The notes: generated from the letters alone by a model not told the origin. Shown: positions 24,444 to 35,352, counted from the first letter of the stretch. The stretch: DNA of 64,000 bases from Methylotenera sp. (GCA_013141495.1 JABFQV010000002.1:186001-250000); one strand, 5' to 3'. A program made the numbers and translations.

Positions 24444-25244
24444 TTACGCAGCATCTACTGCTGTTTTTAATTCATCCATCAGCTTAGCAACATTGCTAAG
24501 CAAATTTTCATCCGTTGACGCTTCAATGACTTGTACCATGCGGCTACCTACAACCACAGCGTCTGCAATCGCAGCCGTTGCTTTTGCAGTGGCCGCATCA
24601 CGAATGCCGAAACCAACGCCTACCGGCAAACTGGTTTGCCCACGAATAGAAGCAACGCGTTTAGTTACTTCAATAATATCTAAATTAGCCGCACCGGTAA
24701 CACCTTTGAGCGACACATAATACACAAAACCACTAGCCTGCTTCACAATCAAATCAACGCGTTCAGGTTCAGTAGTTGGTGACAATAAAAACACCGGATC
24801 TATATCGCGTGCGCGAAGCTCTTTAACAAACTCGCCACATTCTTCTGGTGGGTAATCAACAGTAATCACGCCATCGACATCTGCCGCTTTCGCACGATCT
24901 GCAAAAGCTACCGCGCCGATGGCTTCAATCGGGTTAGCATAACCCATCAAGATAATCGGTGTGGTCTGGTTGGTTTGTCTAAACTCTTTCACCATAGCCA
25001 ATACTGCAGTCAACCCTACTTTATGGGCCAAAGCACGTTCACTGGCACGTTGAATGACAGGGCCGTCGGCCATTGGGTCAGAAAACGGTACACCAAGCTC
25101 GATCATATCAGCGCCATGCTTAACCAGCGTGTGCAGTAAATTGACCGTATGTTTAGGATGCGGATCGCCTGCCGTAATATAAGGGATTAAGGCGGTTTTG
25201 CCTTGTTGTTTAAGTGTTGCGAATACAGATTGAATACGGGACAT
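24444..25244 (-). CDS. trpA: Tryptophan synthase alpha chain
   Basis: This 266-residue TIM barrel has TrpA motifs: [10 protein letters not shown], the catalytic Glu in [17 protein letters not shown], and [12 protein letters not shown] with its aspartate. It cleaves indole-3-glycerol phosphate to indole and glyceraldehyde 3-phosphate. It follows trpB by 78 bp, and accD lies 20 bp downstream. Confidence 0.97.
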   Translation of the reverse strand: MSRIQSVFATLKQQGKTALIPYITAGDPHPKHTVNLLHTLVKHGADMIELGVPFSDPMADGPVIQRASERALAHKVGLTAVLAMVKEFRQTNQTTPIILMGYANPIEAIGAVAFADRAKAADVDGVITVDYPPEECGEFVKELRARDIDPVFLLSPTTEPERVDLIVKQASGFVYYVSLKGVTGAANLDIIEVTKRVASIRGQTSLPVGVGFGIRDAATAKATAAIADAVVVGSRMVQVIEASTDENLLSNVAKLMDELKTAVDAA

Positions 25245-25322
25245 AATAGGCGTCAGTTAAAGTTTAAATGTACTAGTTAATTAGTTAGAAATTCGGCGTG
25301 CCGGTGGTACGAGATTTGCATT

Positions 25323-26525
25323 TTATAAAGTGATGTTTGCAAGTTTGGCAACAGTATTGATATCTTTATCGCCACGACCAGATAAATTAACGAGAATAAT
25401 CTGATCCTTATGCATGGTTTTAGCCATTTTTTCAGCATGTGCTAAAGCATGGCTAGATTCAAGTGCCGGGATAATACCTTCTGTGCGGCATAGATTATGA
25501 AACGCCGCCATGGCCTCATCATCAGTAATCGCCACATATTCAGCACGTTTAATGTCTTTTAGCCATGCATGCTCCGGGCCAACGCCAGGGTAATCTAACC
25601 CAGCTGAAATTGAGTGCGTTTCAATAATATTGCCATCGGCATCTTGCATTAAATAGGTGCGATTGCCATGCAACACCCCTACCGGACTATTGGCTGTTAA
25701 TGGCGCTGCGTGCTGACCGGTTTCCATGCCAAGGCCGCCCGCTTCAACGCCAATCAAACGTACATTAGGTACGTCAATATAAGGGTAAAAAATACCCATG
25801 GCATTAGAGCCGCCGCCAACACATGCAACAATTGCATCCGGCTGGCGACCCGCCATTTCCATCATTTGCTCTTTAGCTTCAATACCAATGACCGCCTGAA
25901 AGTCACGCACCATCATCGGGTATGGATGCGGGCCTGCAACGGTACCAATAATATAGAACGTATTATGCACATTGGTCACCCAATCACGCATTGCCTCATT
26001 CAGCGCATCTTTCAGTGTTTTAGAGCCGCTTTCAACCGGTACCACAGTGGCGCCCAGTAGTTTCATTCTGAATACATTAGGGGCTTGACGTTTAACATCT
26101 TCACTGCCCATATACACCACACACTCCAAGCCTAAACGTGCCGCGATAGTTGCGGTGGCAACACCATGCTGACCGGCGCCGGTTTCTGCAATGACTCTAG
26201 GCTTACCCATACGCTTAGCCAGCAATGCTTGACCAATAGTATTGTTAATTTTATGCGCACCTGTATGGTTTAAATCTTCGCGTTTCAGGTAAATTTGCGC
26301 ACCGCCAATTTTATCTGACAAGCGTTTTGCGTGGTAAATAGGGCTAGGACGACCTACAAAGTGTTTTAAATCATACGCATATTCAGCTAAAAACTTAGGA
26401 TCATGACGATATTTTTCGTACATGATGCGCAGCTCTTCCAACGCTTCAACCAATGTTTCTGCTACAAACGTACCGCCAAATTGTCCAAAATGCCCACGTG
26501 CATCCGGCATGTCATAAAGCTGCAT
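25323..26525 (-). CDS. trpB: Tryptophan synthase beta chain
   Basis: This 400-residue TrpB1-type enzyme has PLP lysine K92 in [11 protein letters not shown], a phosphate-binding GGGSNAMG loop and [11 protein letters not shown]. It condenses indole with serine to tryptophan. It lies between trpF and trpA as in many Betaproteobacteria. Confidence 0.97.
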   Translation of the reverse strand: MQLYDMPDARGHFGQFGGTFVAETLVEALEELRIMYEKYRHDPKFLAEYAYDLKHFVGRPSPIYHAKRLSDKIGGAQIYLKREDLNHTGAHKINNTIGQALLAKRMGKPRVIAETGAGQHGVATATIAARLGLECVVYMGSEDVKRQAPNVFRMKLLGATVVPVESGSKTLKDALNEAMRDWVTNVHNTFYIIGTVAGPHPYPMMVRDFQAVIGIEAKEQMMEMAGRQPDAIVACVGGGSNAMGIFYPYIDVPNVRLIGVEAGGLGMETGQHAAPLTANSPVGVLHGNRTYLMQDADGNIIETHSISAGLDYPGVGPEHAWLKDIKRAEYVAITDDEAMAAFHNLCRTEGIIPALESSHALAHAEKMAKTMHKDQIILVNLSGRGDKDINTVAKLANITL

Positions 26526-26580
26526 TATTTACTCTCCACATTAACTTATTTGCATCTCAAAGCTTACTGCCTAAAACTTA

Positions 26581-27195
26581 CTATATATAAACCTGTTGCA
26601 TAAATGCAGCAATTTTTGCTACATCTTTAATACCTTTTGAAATTTCTACACCGCCGCTTACATCAACCGCATAAGGTTTTACCCGTGTAATGGCATGCGC
26701 CACATTTTGTGCATTTAAACCACCGGCAAGAATCACAGGTTTTGCTAAAGTTGCTGGAATCAAATTCCAATCAAATACGTGCCCGGTACCGCCTGCTACA
26801 CCTTCGGTATAAGTATCCAATAACAAGGCTTTGGCTGCAGAAAAATCTTGTGCACATTGTACCAAATTTGTGTCTGACTTAACGCGAATTGCTTTGATAA
26901 AGGGCAGTCTATATCGCGCGCAAGCTTCAGGTGTTTCGTCACCGTGAAATTGCAGTAAATCTAATTTTACTTGCGATACCACCTCTTCAATAAAGCTAGC
27001 TTCCGCATCCACAAATAAGCCAACCACACTCACAAAAGCAGGGATTTTATCTGCGATTTCAACAGCCTCTGCAATGCTGACACAACGCGGGCTGGGAGCG
27101 TAGAATACCAAACCAATGGCATCTGCACCGTTAGTCACTGCGTTTAAAGCATCTTCCACACGCGTAATGCCACAAATTTTAACTCTAACTCTCAA
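26581..27195 (-). CDS. trpF: Phosphoribosylanthranilate isomerase
   Basis: This 204-residue TIM barrel has [13 protein letters not shown] with the catalytic Cys, QFHGDETPE, and the C-terminal [15 protein letters not shown] phosphate-binding region. It carries out the third step of tryptophan synthesis. It is downstream of truA (78 bp) and upstream of trpB, a standard betaproteobacterial order. Confidence 0.96.
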   Translation of the reverse strand: MRVRVKICGITRVEDALNAVTNGADAIGLVFYAPSPRCVSIAEAVEIADKIPAFVSVVGLFVDAEASFIEEVVSQVKLDLLQFHGDETPEACARYRLPFIKAIRVKSDTNLVQCAQDFSAAKALLLDTYTEGVAGGTGHVFDWNLIPATLAKPVILAGGLNAQNVAHAITRVKPYAVDVSGGVEISKGIKDVAKIAAFMQQVYI

Positions 27196-27273
27196 AGCGT
27201 TATCCTTAAGCTGACGCGCTATATCACAAGATTTTTTAACAACAGCATTAAATCACAAGACGCTATTGTACCG

Positions 27274-28059
27274 CTAAATCAGCACCTGCAAGCCATGTTG
27301 GGAGCGTTGAGGCAACCCCCATTTTTCATCATACCCGACACCCGTTAAATACAATCCACAAGGTGAGAAAGTTGGCGGCGACAACGTACGATCTCGCTTT
27401 TGTAATAACTCTTTAATATAGCTAGGTGGATAATTGCCTTTACCCACGTAAATCAAGGCGCCGATCATATTGCGTACCTGATGTTGCAAAAAAGCATTTG
27501 CAGAGAAGTTAAATACAAAATACTGCCCGGCCACGCCGACATCGGCTTTAGTTAAATGTCTGATTGGTGATGCTGCCTGGCATTCAGAGGCTCTAAATGC
27601 ACTAAAATCATGCTGCCCCACCAGATAACTGGCGGCCTCACGCATGACTGAAAAATCTAGCGGCAAATGAAACCAGCCAGCTTTATCTGCCATCAGCGCA
27701 GGCGCTACCGATGAATTGACCAGCAAATACTGATAGCTACGACTAAAAGCTGAAAATCTAGCATGAAAGTCATCGGCTACTTGATGCGCCCACTCCACAC
27801 GTACTGTTGGCGGCAAATGTGCATTTACGCCACGCACCCATGCAGAAATCGGCCGTACAGCCTCAGTATTAAAATGTACGACTTGACCAAGTGCATGCAC
27901 GCCTGTATCCGTGCGGCCTGCCGCATGCACTCGCACAGGATGTTGAGCGATGCTTGCAATGGCCGCTTCTAACGCATCCTGCACAGCACCGGCATTCGGC
28001 TGGCTTTGCCACCCACAAAAATTTGCGCCATCATAAGATAGCCCTAATGCATATTTCAC
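27274..28059 (-). CDS. truA: tRNA pseudouridine(38-40) synthase TruA
   Basis: I use the GTG at 28057-28059, giving 261 residues beginning MKYALGLSYDG, which fits the family start. It overlaps the upstream stop as GTGA; a TTG eight codons earlier is less likely. The catalytic aspartate is in AAGRTDTGVHALGQV. The enzyme modifies the anticodon stem-loop positions 38-40. Confidence 0.95.
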   Translation of the reverse strand: MKYALGLSYDGANFCGWQSQPNAGAVQDALEAAIASIAQHPVRVHAAGRTDTGVHALGQVVHFNTEAVRPISAWVRGVNAHLPPTVRVEWAHQVADDFHARFSAFSRSYQYLLVNSSVAPALMADKAGWFHLPLDFSVMREAASYLVGQHDFSAFRASECQAASPIRHLTKADVGVAGQYFVFNFSANAFLQHQVRNMIGALIYVGKGNYPPSYIKELLQKRDRTLSPPTFSPCGLYLTGVGYDEKWGLPQRSQHGLQVLI

Positions 28060-28688
28060 GAGCGCAATCCCAACACCAGACAAATTGAAGCTATCATCAT
28101 AAAAATTACGATCAATACTTTATCTAATATACTAAAAGGTATTTGATTGAAAACAACTATTTTGTCACTCGATACATCATCGGCACTTAAGTAAAGGTGA
28201 TCAAAATGATTTAAGCCAAACGGCTTATGACGCTGCGTAGCAAAGTCCTCAACATACTCGAGCGTTAAAAATAATCTTACGGCAAATTTTTCTATATTTA
28301 ACCCGACATATTTGAGTGGGCTAAGTAATATATATAAACCAAGAATTAAGTCTTGTTTTGAACCAGTGATAAACAATATATTAAGCGTAGCCAAGGCAAT
28401 AGTTATTCTTTCGATATGCAATAGCCCTAACTGCAAACCATCAAAAGTAGGTGAAAAATCAAGCGGGATATGTGGAATCAATTCACCAGGCGTACCAAAT
28501 CCGTAAATAACCAATATCGAAATAAACAACCAGCGCATACGCATCACAACGCGCGTAAAGCTACGTATTTGCAAGCTCATTGCAACCATACAAACACCAA
28601 GAAAAAGTAGGTGTAATAGTGAGTTACTCAAAAAGTTCATAAGTAACAGTGTCAAAATAAAGCTTAATATTTTTATAATAGGGTGCAT
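28056..28688 (-). CDS. EcfT/CbiQ-like transmembrane protein, unpaired
   Basis: This 210-residue protein has about five hydrophobic helices. The segment SPLKYVGLNIEKFAVRLFLTLEYVEDF resembles the coupling-helix region of CbiQ/EcfT, the shared membrane component of energy-coupling factor vitamin transporters. No ATPase or substrate-binding S component is nearby, so it either works with a distant module or has diverged. It is translationally coupled to truA and sits between fimV and truA. Family assignment is moderate; substrate unknown. Confidence 0.65.
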   Translation of the reverse strand: MHPIIKILSFILTLLLMNFLSNSLLHLLFLGVCMVAMSLQIRSFTRVVMRMRWLFISILVIYGFGTPGELIPHIPLDFSPTFDGLQLGLLHIERITIALATLNILFITGSKQDLILGLYILLSPLKYVGLNIEKFAVRLFLTLEYVEDFATQRHKPFGLNHFDHLYLSADDVSSDKIVVFNQIPFSILDKVLIVIFMMIASICLVLGLRS

Positions 28689-28928
28689 CGGTAAACGAGA
28701 GCCAATATTGAACTAAAAATGGATATCTGAAAAATAGCTGATCAGCGATTAAAAACCATTTAAGCTAGATTGTCCATTAGAGAAAAATAGTTCCTTCCAG
28801 CTTGCAGGGGAAAGGTTATGATTGGGATAGCGTAGCGATATTGCCACGTTTCATCGCATCATTAGCCCTTGCAAAGCGGTAAGCCTAGTGGAACAATCCT
28901 GGTTTAAATTGATAGCGTTTAAGTTAGA

Positions 28929-28957
28929 TAAAAAAAGCCGAGCGTTTAGCTCGGCTT
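28929..28957 (-). terminator. Intrinsic terminator after fimV
   Basis: The 9-bp stem AAGCCGAGC/GCTCGGCTT with a 5-nt loop is followed on the minus strand by seven uridines, starting 21 bp past the fimV stop. This is a textbook rho-independent terminator. The rest of the 28689-28977 spacer shows no gene. Confidence 0.92.
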
Positions 28958-28977
28958 AATCTTCTAAATTGCGTTAA

Positions 28978-31900
28978 CTATGCCAAACTTGCCAATAACT
29001 GCTCAGCACGCTGCACCTGTTGCGGACCACCCTCTTTAAGCACTTCATCTAACAATTCACGCGCGCCCTCTTTGTCGTCCATATCAATGTAGGCTGCGAC
29101 TAAATCAAGTTTAATATCAACATCTTGATTTTCAGATGCGGTTGGCGCTGCTAATTCAACAGATACGTCATCCGTAGCAAATCCTTCCTCAGCTTTTACA
29201 TCATCCTCGCCTAAATCCAAACTAATTGCTGAAAAATCAAACGCATTAGCATCAATTTCATTATCTAGCGCTAAGCTTTCAGAGTCGTCAGTTAACGCTT
29301 CATCTTCTGCCAACGGAAAATCAAAAGAAATTTCCTCAACATCAGGCTCGAGCTCCGGGGTCGACTGAGTTTGAGCCTCGGGGGCCAGGTCTGTAGCCGC
29401 TACATCGGTTACAACATCAGGAACGTCAAATTCCAAACCAAATTCAACAGCATCACTGCTTATTTCTTGATCCGGCTTTTCAGCCTCAGTAGGCAGATTT
29501 AAGTTAGCCGCAACATCAAACGTATTTGCAAATTCAAAAACTGGCTCATCCTCAATCACTAAAGCAGAAGCGGCTAGGGGTGGTTCTATTAGGGTTTCAG
29601 CTAGAGGCTCAACTGAAGCCTCCTCTTTCACATTGAAATCTGATATATCAAAATCCATCAAATTATCATTGCTACTATCCGCTTCAACCACCTGCTTACT
29701 AGCCTCTAACACATCAACAACATCCGCTGTCGCTGATGCCACTTCTGTTGAAGCAATTTCAGGTAATTCCAGCTCAATAGCATTAACATATTGCTCGTCA
29801 GTACCAACCAAATCAGAACCAGCTAAATCAGCATCAGTAAGCTCAGCAACATTTTCGCTTGTAGCAACATCAACACTACCCAAATCAAACGACTGGTCTT
29901 GATCAACACTTTCTGTTGTTGCAAAACTTTGCATGACAGCGGAATTAGCATCATCAATAATTGGCTCAATTACGGATTTGTTATCTGCAATCGGTTCTAC
30001 TGTATCTAATGAAAAATCGAGACCATCTTCAGTAGATGTAGCAACTTCATCGAGATCAGAAACATCAGACTTGTCAACTGCCAACACGTGAGCACTGGCT
30101 ATATTGCTAATGTCATACAGCGGATTCTCAGGCTCAACGGTGACACCAAGCTCAGCAACTTTTGCCCATGTAGGATCATCTGCCCCTAATGTTGTGTAGA
30201 GTTCTCCAGCGATTGTTTCAAATGCAGCTGCATCTTTACGACCCGCGTAAATTTCGAGTAATTTTAAATGCAACTCGTAACGTTTTGGTTCTTTTAAAAT
30301 AGCATCTTTTAAGATTTCTTCTGCTTGCGCATCACGGCCGTACGCCATGTAAACTTCCGCCTCAGCGATAGGATCAACATCATTGGTGTCAATCATGCTG
30401 CCATCAGCACTTTGAGCAAAGTCCGTCAAGAATGAAGTATCTGAGTTGCTAGAACTACCCGTAGTATTACCAAACACGGTGTTTGCGCGTAGGCCACCTG
30501 AAGTTAAAATGCCCCGCTCAAAGCTGTCTAAATCTTTTCTGCGTTTATTACGTAGAAACATCCAGCCGGCGCCCAGCAATGTAATGCCAGCAGCGCCACC
30601 TAACAGCGTCATATCTGCATCGCCAAATAGACCGTCAAAAAGCGATGGCTCTGCCACTACTTCAACTGGCGCCTTAACTACTGGCGGCACTGGTTTTACT
30701 GCAGGTTTTACTTCAGCGACTGCATTGACTTGGTTATCTGCCGATTTATCCTCAACTGTAGTAACCGTTTGTTCAGCATTTTTTTGCAAATCTGTCATGG
30801 TTTGGTTTTTCAAAACCAACAGCTTTTGCATATCTTCAATTTGCTTCTCTAAAGCACTAATCCGTTGCTGTGATTCTTTAAATGCTTTTTCTCGCGCTAT
30901 TGCCTCTTCTTGTAATACTGAAAGCTGAAGTGCTGAATCTTTTACATCTTTACCACCCTCTTTACCGGCTTTTGTATTATCTTTCTCGCCAGCCGACAAT
31001 TTAACTACATCTTGCGCACCAGCTTTAATCGGAGCCGCTTGATCTTCAGCGGTGGTAATTTTTCCAGATGCAGATTGCTTTTGTTCGATTTCTTCAATGA
31101 CTGGTTTTGCGGCCACGTTACCAGCCAAAGCGTTACGATAGTCATTCCAGTTGGCTGAATGTACCTTAATAGCCTGCCTAGCCTCTTGTGCTCCAATGGC
31201 CGTCAAAGCTTCTTTTGAAGGCGCTTTGATAATCTGCCCAACCTTAAGTCGGTTCATATTTCCGTTGGTGAAAGCTTGTTTATTTTGCTCAAATAAACCT
31301 ACGAGCATTTGATCTAAGCTCACCCCTTCAACCTGCATTTCTTTTGCAAGTGAATTTAAGGTGTCTCCACGCGTTGAGATCAACTGATTTGGCGCTGTAT
31401 CGTCGCCAACTTCGCTTTGATCTTGTTGTGCTTTAATTGGCTTACTTGGAATTTGCTTACTTGGTTTTTTGGAATTTTTAGAGGATTGTTGTGCGCCATC
31501 AAATGTACTTGAACTAGCAACGCTAGAGATTACATCCCGGTTTTGCTTGCTTGCTGCTGATGGAAGTGAAACTGTTGAGGTTGATGCACTACTAAGCGCA
31601 TCTTTATAGCCAGGTGGGTCTAATAAAATTGTATATTCGCGTAATAAGCGACCCGATGCCCAATCTACCTGAATAAGCATATCTAAATACGGATCGCTGA
31701 TAGGTTGATTAGTGATTAGCCTCAGGACCGGTGCGCCATCTGCATTTTTAGCTAAATTTACTTTAATGTTACTATGAATACCAAGACGAGAGATGCCTTG
31801 GACGGCGTAGGCTTCTTCAGAAGCAATGCTAGCAACCATTGTTGAAAGCTCTTCTGGTGTGACCGATAAAAGCATCACTTCAGCACGAAGCGGCTCACCT

Positions 31901-32040
31901 AAACCTGAATTTACATTTAGCTTACCTAAGCCTGCAGCAAAACCATAAAAAGGTATAAATGCCAAACAGACAGCCAACGAGATTTGCTTTATTTTCGATT
32001 TATGCACATTACTACCTTTAATCAAACTAAAAATTTGCAA
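28978..32040 (-). CDS. fimV: FimV/HubP-type polar peptidoglycan-binding protein
   Basis: This 1020-residue protein has a signal-peptide-like N terminus (ISLAVCLAFIPFYGFAAGLG) and the conserved FimV N-domain (LNVNSGLGEPLRAEVML). A LysM-type domain follows at about 225-275, then a coiled coil at about 375-425 and one membrane helix at about 475-495. A very acidic low-complexity cytoplasmic region ends in the FimV C-terminal TPR-like motif (LDLVAAYIDMDDKEGARELL). FimV/HubP organises cell poles, type IV pili and twitching. The asd-fimV-truA order is widespread in Beta- and Gammaproteobacteria. Confidence 0.93.
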   Translation of the reverse strand: MQIFSLIKGSNVHKSKIKQISLAVCLAFIPFYGFAAGLGKLNVNSGLGEPLRAEVMLLSVTPEELSTMVASIASEEAYAVQGISRLGIHSNIKVNLAKNADGAPVLRLITNQPISDPYLDMLIQVDWASGRLLREYTILLDPPGYKDALSSASTSTVSLPSAASKQNRDVISSVASSSTFDGAQQSSKNSKKPSKQIPSKPIKAQQDQSEVGDDTAPNQLISTRGDTLNSLAKEMQVEGVSLDQMLVGLFEQNKQAFTNGNMNRLKVGQIIKAPSKEALTAIGAQEARQAIKVHSANWNDYRNALAGNVAAKPVIEEIEQKQSASGKITTAEDQAAPIKAGAQDVVKLSAGEKDNTKAGKEGGKDVKDSALQLSVLQEEAIAREKAFKESQQRISALEKQIEDMQKLLVLKNQTMTDLQKNAEQTVTTVEDKSADNQVNAVAEVKPAVKPVPPVVKAPVEVVAEPSLFDGLFGDADMTLLGGAAGITLLGAGWMFLRNKRRKDLDSFERGILTSGGLRANTVFGNTTGSSSNSDTSFLTDFAQSADGSMIDTNDVDPIAEAEVYMAYGRDAQAEEILKDAILKEPKRYELHLKLLEIYAGRKDAAAFETIAGELYTTLGADDPTWAKVAELGVTVEPENPLYDISNIASAHVLAVDKSDVSDLDEVATSTEDGLDFSLDTVEPIADNKSVIEPIIDDANSAVMQSFATTESVDQDQSFDLGSVDVATSENVAELTDADLAGSDLVGTDEQYVNAIELELPEIASTEVASATADVVDVLEASKQVVEADSSNDNLMDFDISDFNVKEEASVEPLAETLIEPPLAASALVIEDEPVFEFANTFDVAANLNLPTEAEKPDQEISSDAVEFGLEFDVPDVVTDVAATDLAPEAQTQSTPELEPDVEEISFDFPLAEDEALTDDSESLALDNEIDANAFDFSAISLDLGEDDVKAEEGFATDDVSVELAAPTASENQDVDIKLDLVAAYIDMDDKEGARELLDEVLKEGGPQQVQRAEQLLASLA

Positions 32041-32116
32041 TATGAAAATAACATCAAACAGTTAGCTATGCAAGCTCATAATGCACATTATATTCCAACC
32101 GCTATCTGGCTGCCGA

Positions 32117-32149
32117 CCTTCATTGTTGTCTAAATCATAACAATGAAGG
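32117..32149. other. Perfect 11-bp stem-loop between asd and fimV
   Basis: CCTTCATTGTT (32117-32127) pairs with AACAATGAAGG (32139-32149) around an 11-nt loop, 12 bp past the asd stop. No uridine run follows on either strand, so it may be an mRNA-stabilising hairpin or processing site rather than a terminator. Confidence 0.5.
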
Positions 32150-32160
32150 GGTAATCCTCA

Positions 32161-33273
32161 CTACTTTTCTATTAAAATCCGCAACATACGGCGTAACGGC
32201 TCAGCCGCACCCCATAGCAATTGGTCACCTACCGTAAATGCAGACAAATAATCACTTCCCATGCTCAATTTACGTAAACGTCCGACTGGCGTCGTTAATT
32301 TGCCTGTCACTGCTGCTGGTGTAAGCTCGCGCATACTAGGTTCACGTTCATTGGGAATCACTTTTGCCCACTGATTAGCCTCGGCTAGCATTTGGTTGAT
32401 TTCATCCAATGGCACATCTTTGGTAAGTTTGATTGTGAGCGCTTGGCTATGGCAACGCATTGCGCCTATGCGCACGCACAGGCCGTCAATGATAATCGGA
32501 TTAGCTTCTCGACCTAAAATTTTATTAGTCTCAGCGCCGCCTTTCCACTCCTCTTTACTTTGACCGTTACCAAGATCTTTATCAATCCATGGGATAAGAC
32601 TTCCGGCCAGTGGCACACCAAAATTGGCTACGGGAAAAGCGTCATCGCGCAATGTACCGGCTACCGTGCGGTCAATATCTAAAATCGCAGATGCTGGGTC
32701 AGCTAACAACTCGCTGGCGGCAAAGTGCGCCTCGCCCATTTGTTTAAGTAATTCACGCATATTCTGTGCGCCAGCACCTGATGCTGCTTGATAGGTCATT
32801 GAGGTTGCCCACTCGACCAAATTTTCTTTAAACAAACCATTTAAAGCCATCAACATGAGTGAAACAGTACAGTTACCGCCCACCCAGTTTTTATTGCCAT
32901 GCGTATAGGCGTCTTGAATCACATGCATATTGACTGGATCAAGAATAATCACAGCGTCTTTTTCCATACGTAGCGTTGAGGCCGCGTCTATCCAATGACC
33001 AGCCCAGCCATCTGCGCGGAGTTTTGGAAATACTTCGCTAGTGTAATCGCCACCTTGGCACGAAATAATCGCATCCATTTGCGCTAGTTCCGCGATGTTC
33101 ATCGCGTCTTTTAATGGCGCTGAATCTTTACCTACATTCGGTGCTTTAGCACCTACTTGAGATGTAGTGAAAAATTGCGGCTCAATGTGCGCAAAATCAT
33201 TTTCTTCTATCATCCGCTGCATGAGTACTGACCCAACCATGCCGCGCCATCCTACCAAGCCTACTTTAAGCAT
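32161..33273 (-). CDS. asd: Aspartate-semialdehyde dehydrogenase
   Basis: This 370-residue enzyme of the Gram-negative Asd type has NADP loop [15 protein letters not shown], catalytic Cys135 in [13 protein letters not shown], and a late His in [14 protein letters not shown]. It reduces aspartyl phosphate for lysine/DAP, threonine and methionine synthesis. It follows leuB as in many Proteobacteria. Confidence 0.97.
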   Translation of the reverse strand: MLKVGLVGWRGMVGSVLMQRMIEENDFAHIEPQFFTTSQVGAKAPNVGKDSAPLKDAMNIAELAQMDAIISCQGGDYTSEVFPKLRADGWAGHWIDAASTLRMEKDAVIILDPVNMHVIQDAYTHGNKNWVGGNCTVSLMLMALNGLFKENLVEWATSMTYQAASGAGAQNMRELLKQMGEAHFAASELLADPASAILDIDRTVAGTLRDDAFPVANFGVPLAGSLIPWIDKDLGNGQSKEEWKGGAETNKILGREANPIIIDGLCVRIGAMRCHSQALTIKLTKDVPLDEINQMLAEANQWAKVIPNEREPSMRELTPAAVTGKLTTPVGRLRKLSMGSDYLSAFTVGDQLLWGAAEPLRRMLRILIEK

Positions 33274-33289
33274 TTTCTATCTTTCTTAT

Positions 33290-33404
33290 CATTTAAGGGT
33301 CTAGAGGCTAGGGTTTAGGGGCTAAGGCTGAAAATTCACCATTTAATCCCTAACGCTTAACCCTACAAACTATTTTCTAGCCCCCGATTCCTAGTCCCCA
33401 GCCC
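33290..33404. repeat. G-rich/C-rich imperfect palindrome between leuB and asd
   Basis: The left half is rich in GGCTAGGGTTTAGGGGCTAAGG motifs (split by short spacers) and the right half in CTAGCCCCC/CCCCAGCCCCT. The halves are roughly complementary, giving a long imperfect inverted repeat. A related sequence lies on the other side of leuB (34465-34556). The G-tracts could also form quadruplexes. Confidence 0.6.
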
Positions 33405-34460
33405 CTATAAAGAAGCTACCACGGCATCGCCCATCTCGGCACAACCCACTTTATTGGTACCTTCTGTCCAGATATCCGCGGTTCTAAACCCAAGCGCCAG
33501 CGCTTTTTTAACGGCATTTTCTATCCGTTGCGCATTAGCCTCATCGTTAAAAGTATAACGTAACATCATGGCCGCAGATAAAATCGTTGCCAGTGGATTA
33601 GCCACATTTTTACCTGCGAGGTCTGGCGCTGAACCGTGGCTCGGCTCATACATACCTTTGTTATTGGCATCCAGCGATGCTGAAGGCAACATGCCGATAG
33701 AACCGGTAAGCATCGAAGCTTCATCGGATAAAATATCGCCAAAAATATTGCCTGTTACCATCACGTCGAACTGCTTAGGAGCGCGAATCAATTGCATCGC
33801 CGCGTTATCTACATACATGTGACTCAACTCAACTTCAGGGTATTCTGCTGACAACTCAATCATTACCTGACGCCACAATTCAGTGGCTTCCAGCACGTTT
33901 GCCTTATCCACTGAGCACACTTTTTTGTTCCGCTTCATGGCGATATCAAAAGCGACGCGTCCAATACGACGAATCTCGGATTCGTTGTAACGCATGGTGT
34001 TCACGCCTTCACGCTCGCCGTTTTCTAGCGTAGAAATACCACGTGGCTGGCCGAAGTAAATATCACCTGTAAGCTCACGCACAATCATGATATCCAAGCC
34101 TGAAACCACTTCAGGCTTTAAGGTTGAAGCAGAGGCCAACTCAGGGTAAAGCAAGGCTGGGCGCAAGTTAGCGAACAAATTAAGCTCTTTACGAATGCGC
34201 AATAAGCCACGCTCTGGACGCAAATGACGTTCTAATTTGTCATATTTCCAATCACCCACGGCACCTAACAAAACCGCATCAGCATCTTTGGCTAGCTGCA
34301 AAGTTGCGTCGGGCAATGGATCGCCTGCCGCTTCATAACCTGCACCCCCAATGGGCGCTTCTGTCATGCTGATGTCTAAATTAAGCGCATTTAATACTTT
34401 AACGGCTTGTGCAACGATTTCTGGACCAATGCCATCACCTGGCAATACTGCGATTTTCAT
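33405..34460 (-). CDS. leuB: 3-isopropylmalate dehydrogenase
   Basis: This 351-residue isocitrate/isopropylmalate dehydrogenase family member has [15 protein letters not shown] at the start, [14 protein letters not shown] with substrate residues, [26 protein letters not shown], and [15 protein letters not shown]. It oxidises 3-isopropylmalate in leucine synthesis. Gene order leuC-leuD-leuB-asd. It is flanked on both sides by related palindromic G-rich spacers. Confidence 0.97.
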   Translation of the reverse strand: MKIAVLPGDGIGPEIVAQAVKVLNALNLDISMTEAPIGGAGYEAAGDPLPDATLQLAKDADAVLLGAVGDWKYDKLERHLRPERGLLRIRKELNLFANLRPALLYPELASASTLKPEVVSGLDIMIVRELTGDIYFGQPRGISTLENGEREGVNTMRYNESEIRRIGRVAFDIAMKRNKKVCSVDKANVLEATELWRQVMIELSAEYPEVELSHMYVDNAAMQLIRAPKQFDVMVTGNIFGDILSDEASMLTGSIGMLPSASLDANNKGMYEPSHGSAPDLAGKNVANPLATILSAAMMLRYTFNDEANAQRIENAVKKALALGFRTADIWTEGTNKVGCAEMGDAVVASL

Positions 34461-34464
34461 TCTT

Positions 34465-34556
34465 ACTCCAAGGGATTAGGGGCTAGGAATTGGGGATTAG
34501 GGATGTACTTGAGGCATTCATGCCCCAGCCTCTAACCTCCAGCCCCTAGCTCCTGT
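34465..34556. repeat. G-rich/C-rich imperfect palindrome between leuD and leuB
   Basis: The spacer begins with GGGATTAGGGGCTAGG and GGGGATTAGGG and ends with CCCCAGCC, CCAGCCCCTAGC. It is related in sequence and layout to 33290-33404. Four G-tracts lie within about 30 bases, close to a G-quadruplex motif. Confidence 0.6.
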
Positions 34557-35195
34557 TTAATTAAACAACCAAGGCTGAGCCTGTTGATGCTTTGCTTCAA
34601 ATGCTTTAATTTTATCCTGCTGTTGCATGGTTAAACCAATGTCATCCAAGCCATTGAGTAAATTGTGTTTGCGTACCGCATCTACTTCAAACGCATACAC
34701 TTCACCAGTTGGCGTAGTCACGGTTTGTGCGGCTAAATCAATGTTGAGCTTGTATCCTTCATTTTCTGCAACTTGATTAAACAAGTTATCAACAACATCC
34801 GCGCTCAACACAATCGGTAACATGCCATTTTTAAAGCAATTATTAAAAAAGATATCAGCAAAACTAGAGGCTATTACTACTTTAAAGCCATAGTCTTCTA
34901 GCGCCCATGGCGCATGCTCTCGGCTTGAACCACAGCCAAAATTTTCACGCGTCAGCAATACGCTTGCGCCTTGATAACGCGCTTGATTCAGCACAAAATC
35001 CGGGTTGATTTTGCGTTTGGTGTTATCCATACTGGGTTCGCCATGGTCTAGATAACGCCATTCATCAAAGGCGTTAGGCCCAAAACCGCTACGCTTGATA
35101 GATTTGAGAAACTGCTTGGGAATAATAGCATCGGTATCGACATTAGCACGATCCAGCGGCGCCACTAACCCATCTAATTTGATAAACGGTTTCAT
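34557..35195 (-). CDS. leuD: 3-isopropylmalate dehydratase small subunit
   Basis: This 212-residue swivelling domain of isopropylmalate isomerase has [33 protein letters not shown] and [19 protein letters not shown]. It works with LeuC. Its ATG shares one base with the stop codon of the small lipoprotein gene upstream (TAATG), indicating coupling. Confidence 0.97.
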   Translation of the reverse strand: MKPFIKLDGLVAPLDRANVDTDAIIPKQFLKSIKRSGFGPNAFDEWRYLDHGEPSMDNTKRKINPDFVLNQARYQGASVLLTRENFGCGSSREHAPWALEDYGFKVVIASSFADIFFNNCFKNGMLPIVLSADVVDNLFNQVAENEGYKLNIDLAAQTVTTPTGEVYAFEVDAVRKHNLLNGLDDIGLTMQQQDKIKAFEAKHQQAQPWLFN

Positions 35196-35323
35196 TAGTT
35201 ATTCGGCGACTTCTGAATTTTACCGCCAGCTGTTTCTAAATCCTTACCAAAGCCATGCCAAGTGTTGCAACCCGACAACACCAATGCAGCACCAAGTGCC
35301 ATCAATACAAATAATCTATTCAT
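35195..35323 (-). CDS. Entericidin-like small lipoprotein (42 aa)
   Basis: The start ATG is 35321-35323 and the TAA 35195-35197. The 42-residue product has a short lipoprotein signal peptide with lipobox LSGC (Cys19) and a mature part [19 protein letters not shown], the entericidin A/B family pattern. In E. coli EcnAB is a toxin/antidote pair of membrane lipoproteins; single copies of unknown role are common in Betaproteobacteria. Here it is embedded between leuC and leuD and overlaps the leuD start. There is no companion gene. Confidence 0.88.
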   Translation of the reverse strand: MNRLFVLMALGAALVLSGCNTWHGFGKDLETAGGKIQKSPNN

Positions 35324-35352
35324 TTGTCACTCCTAATAATGTTTATAAAAAA

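Noticed and set aside
28689-28930. Cobalamin or other vitamin riboswitch before the EcfT-like gene
   Set aside because: I looked for B12-box and other conserved cores on the minus strand and saw none.
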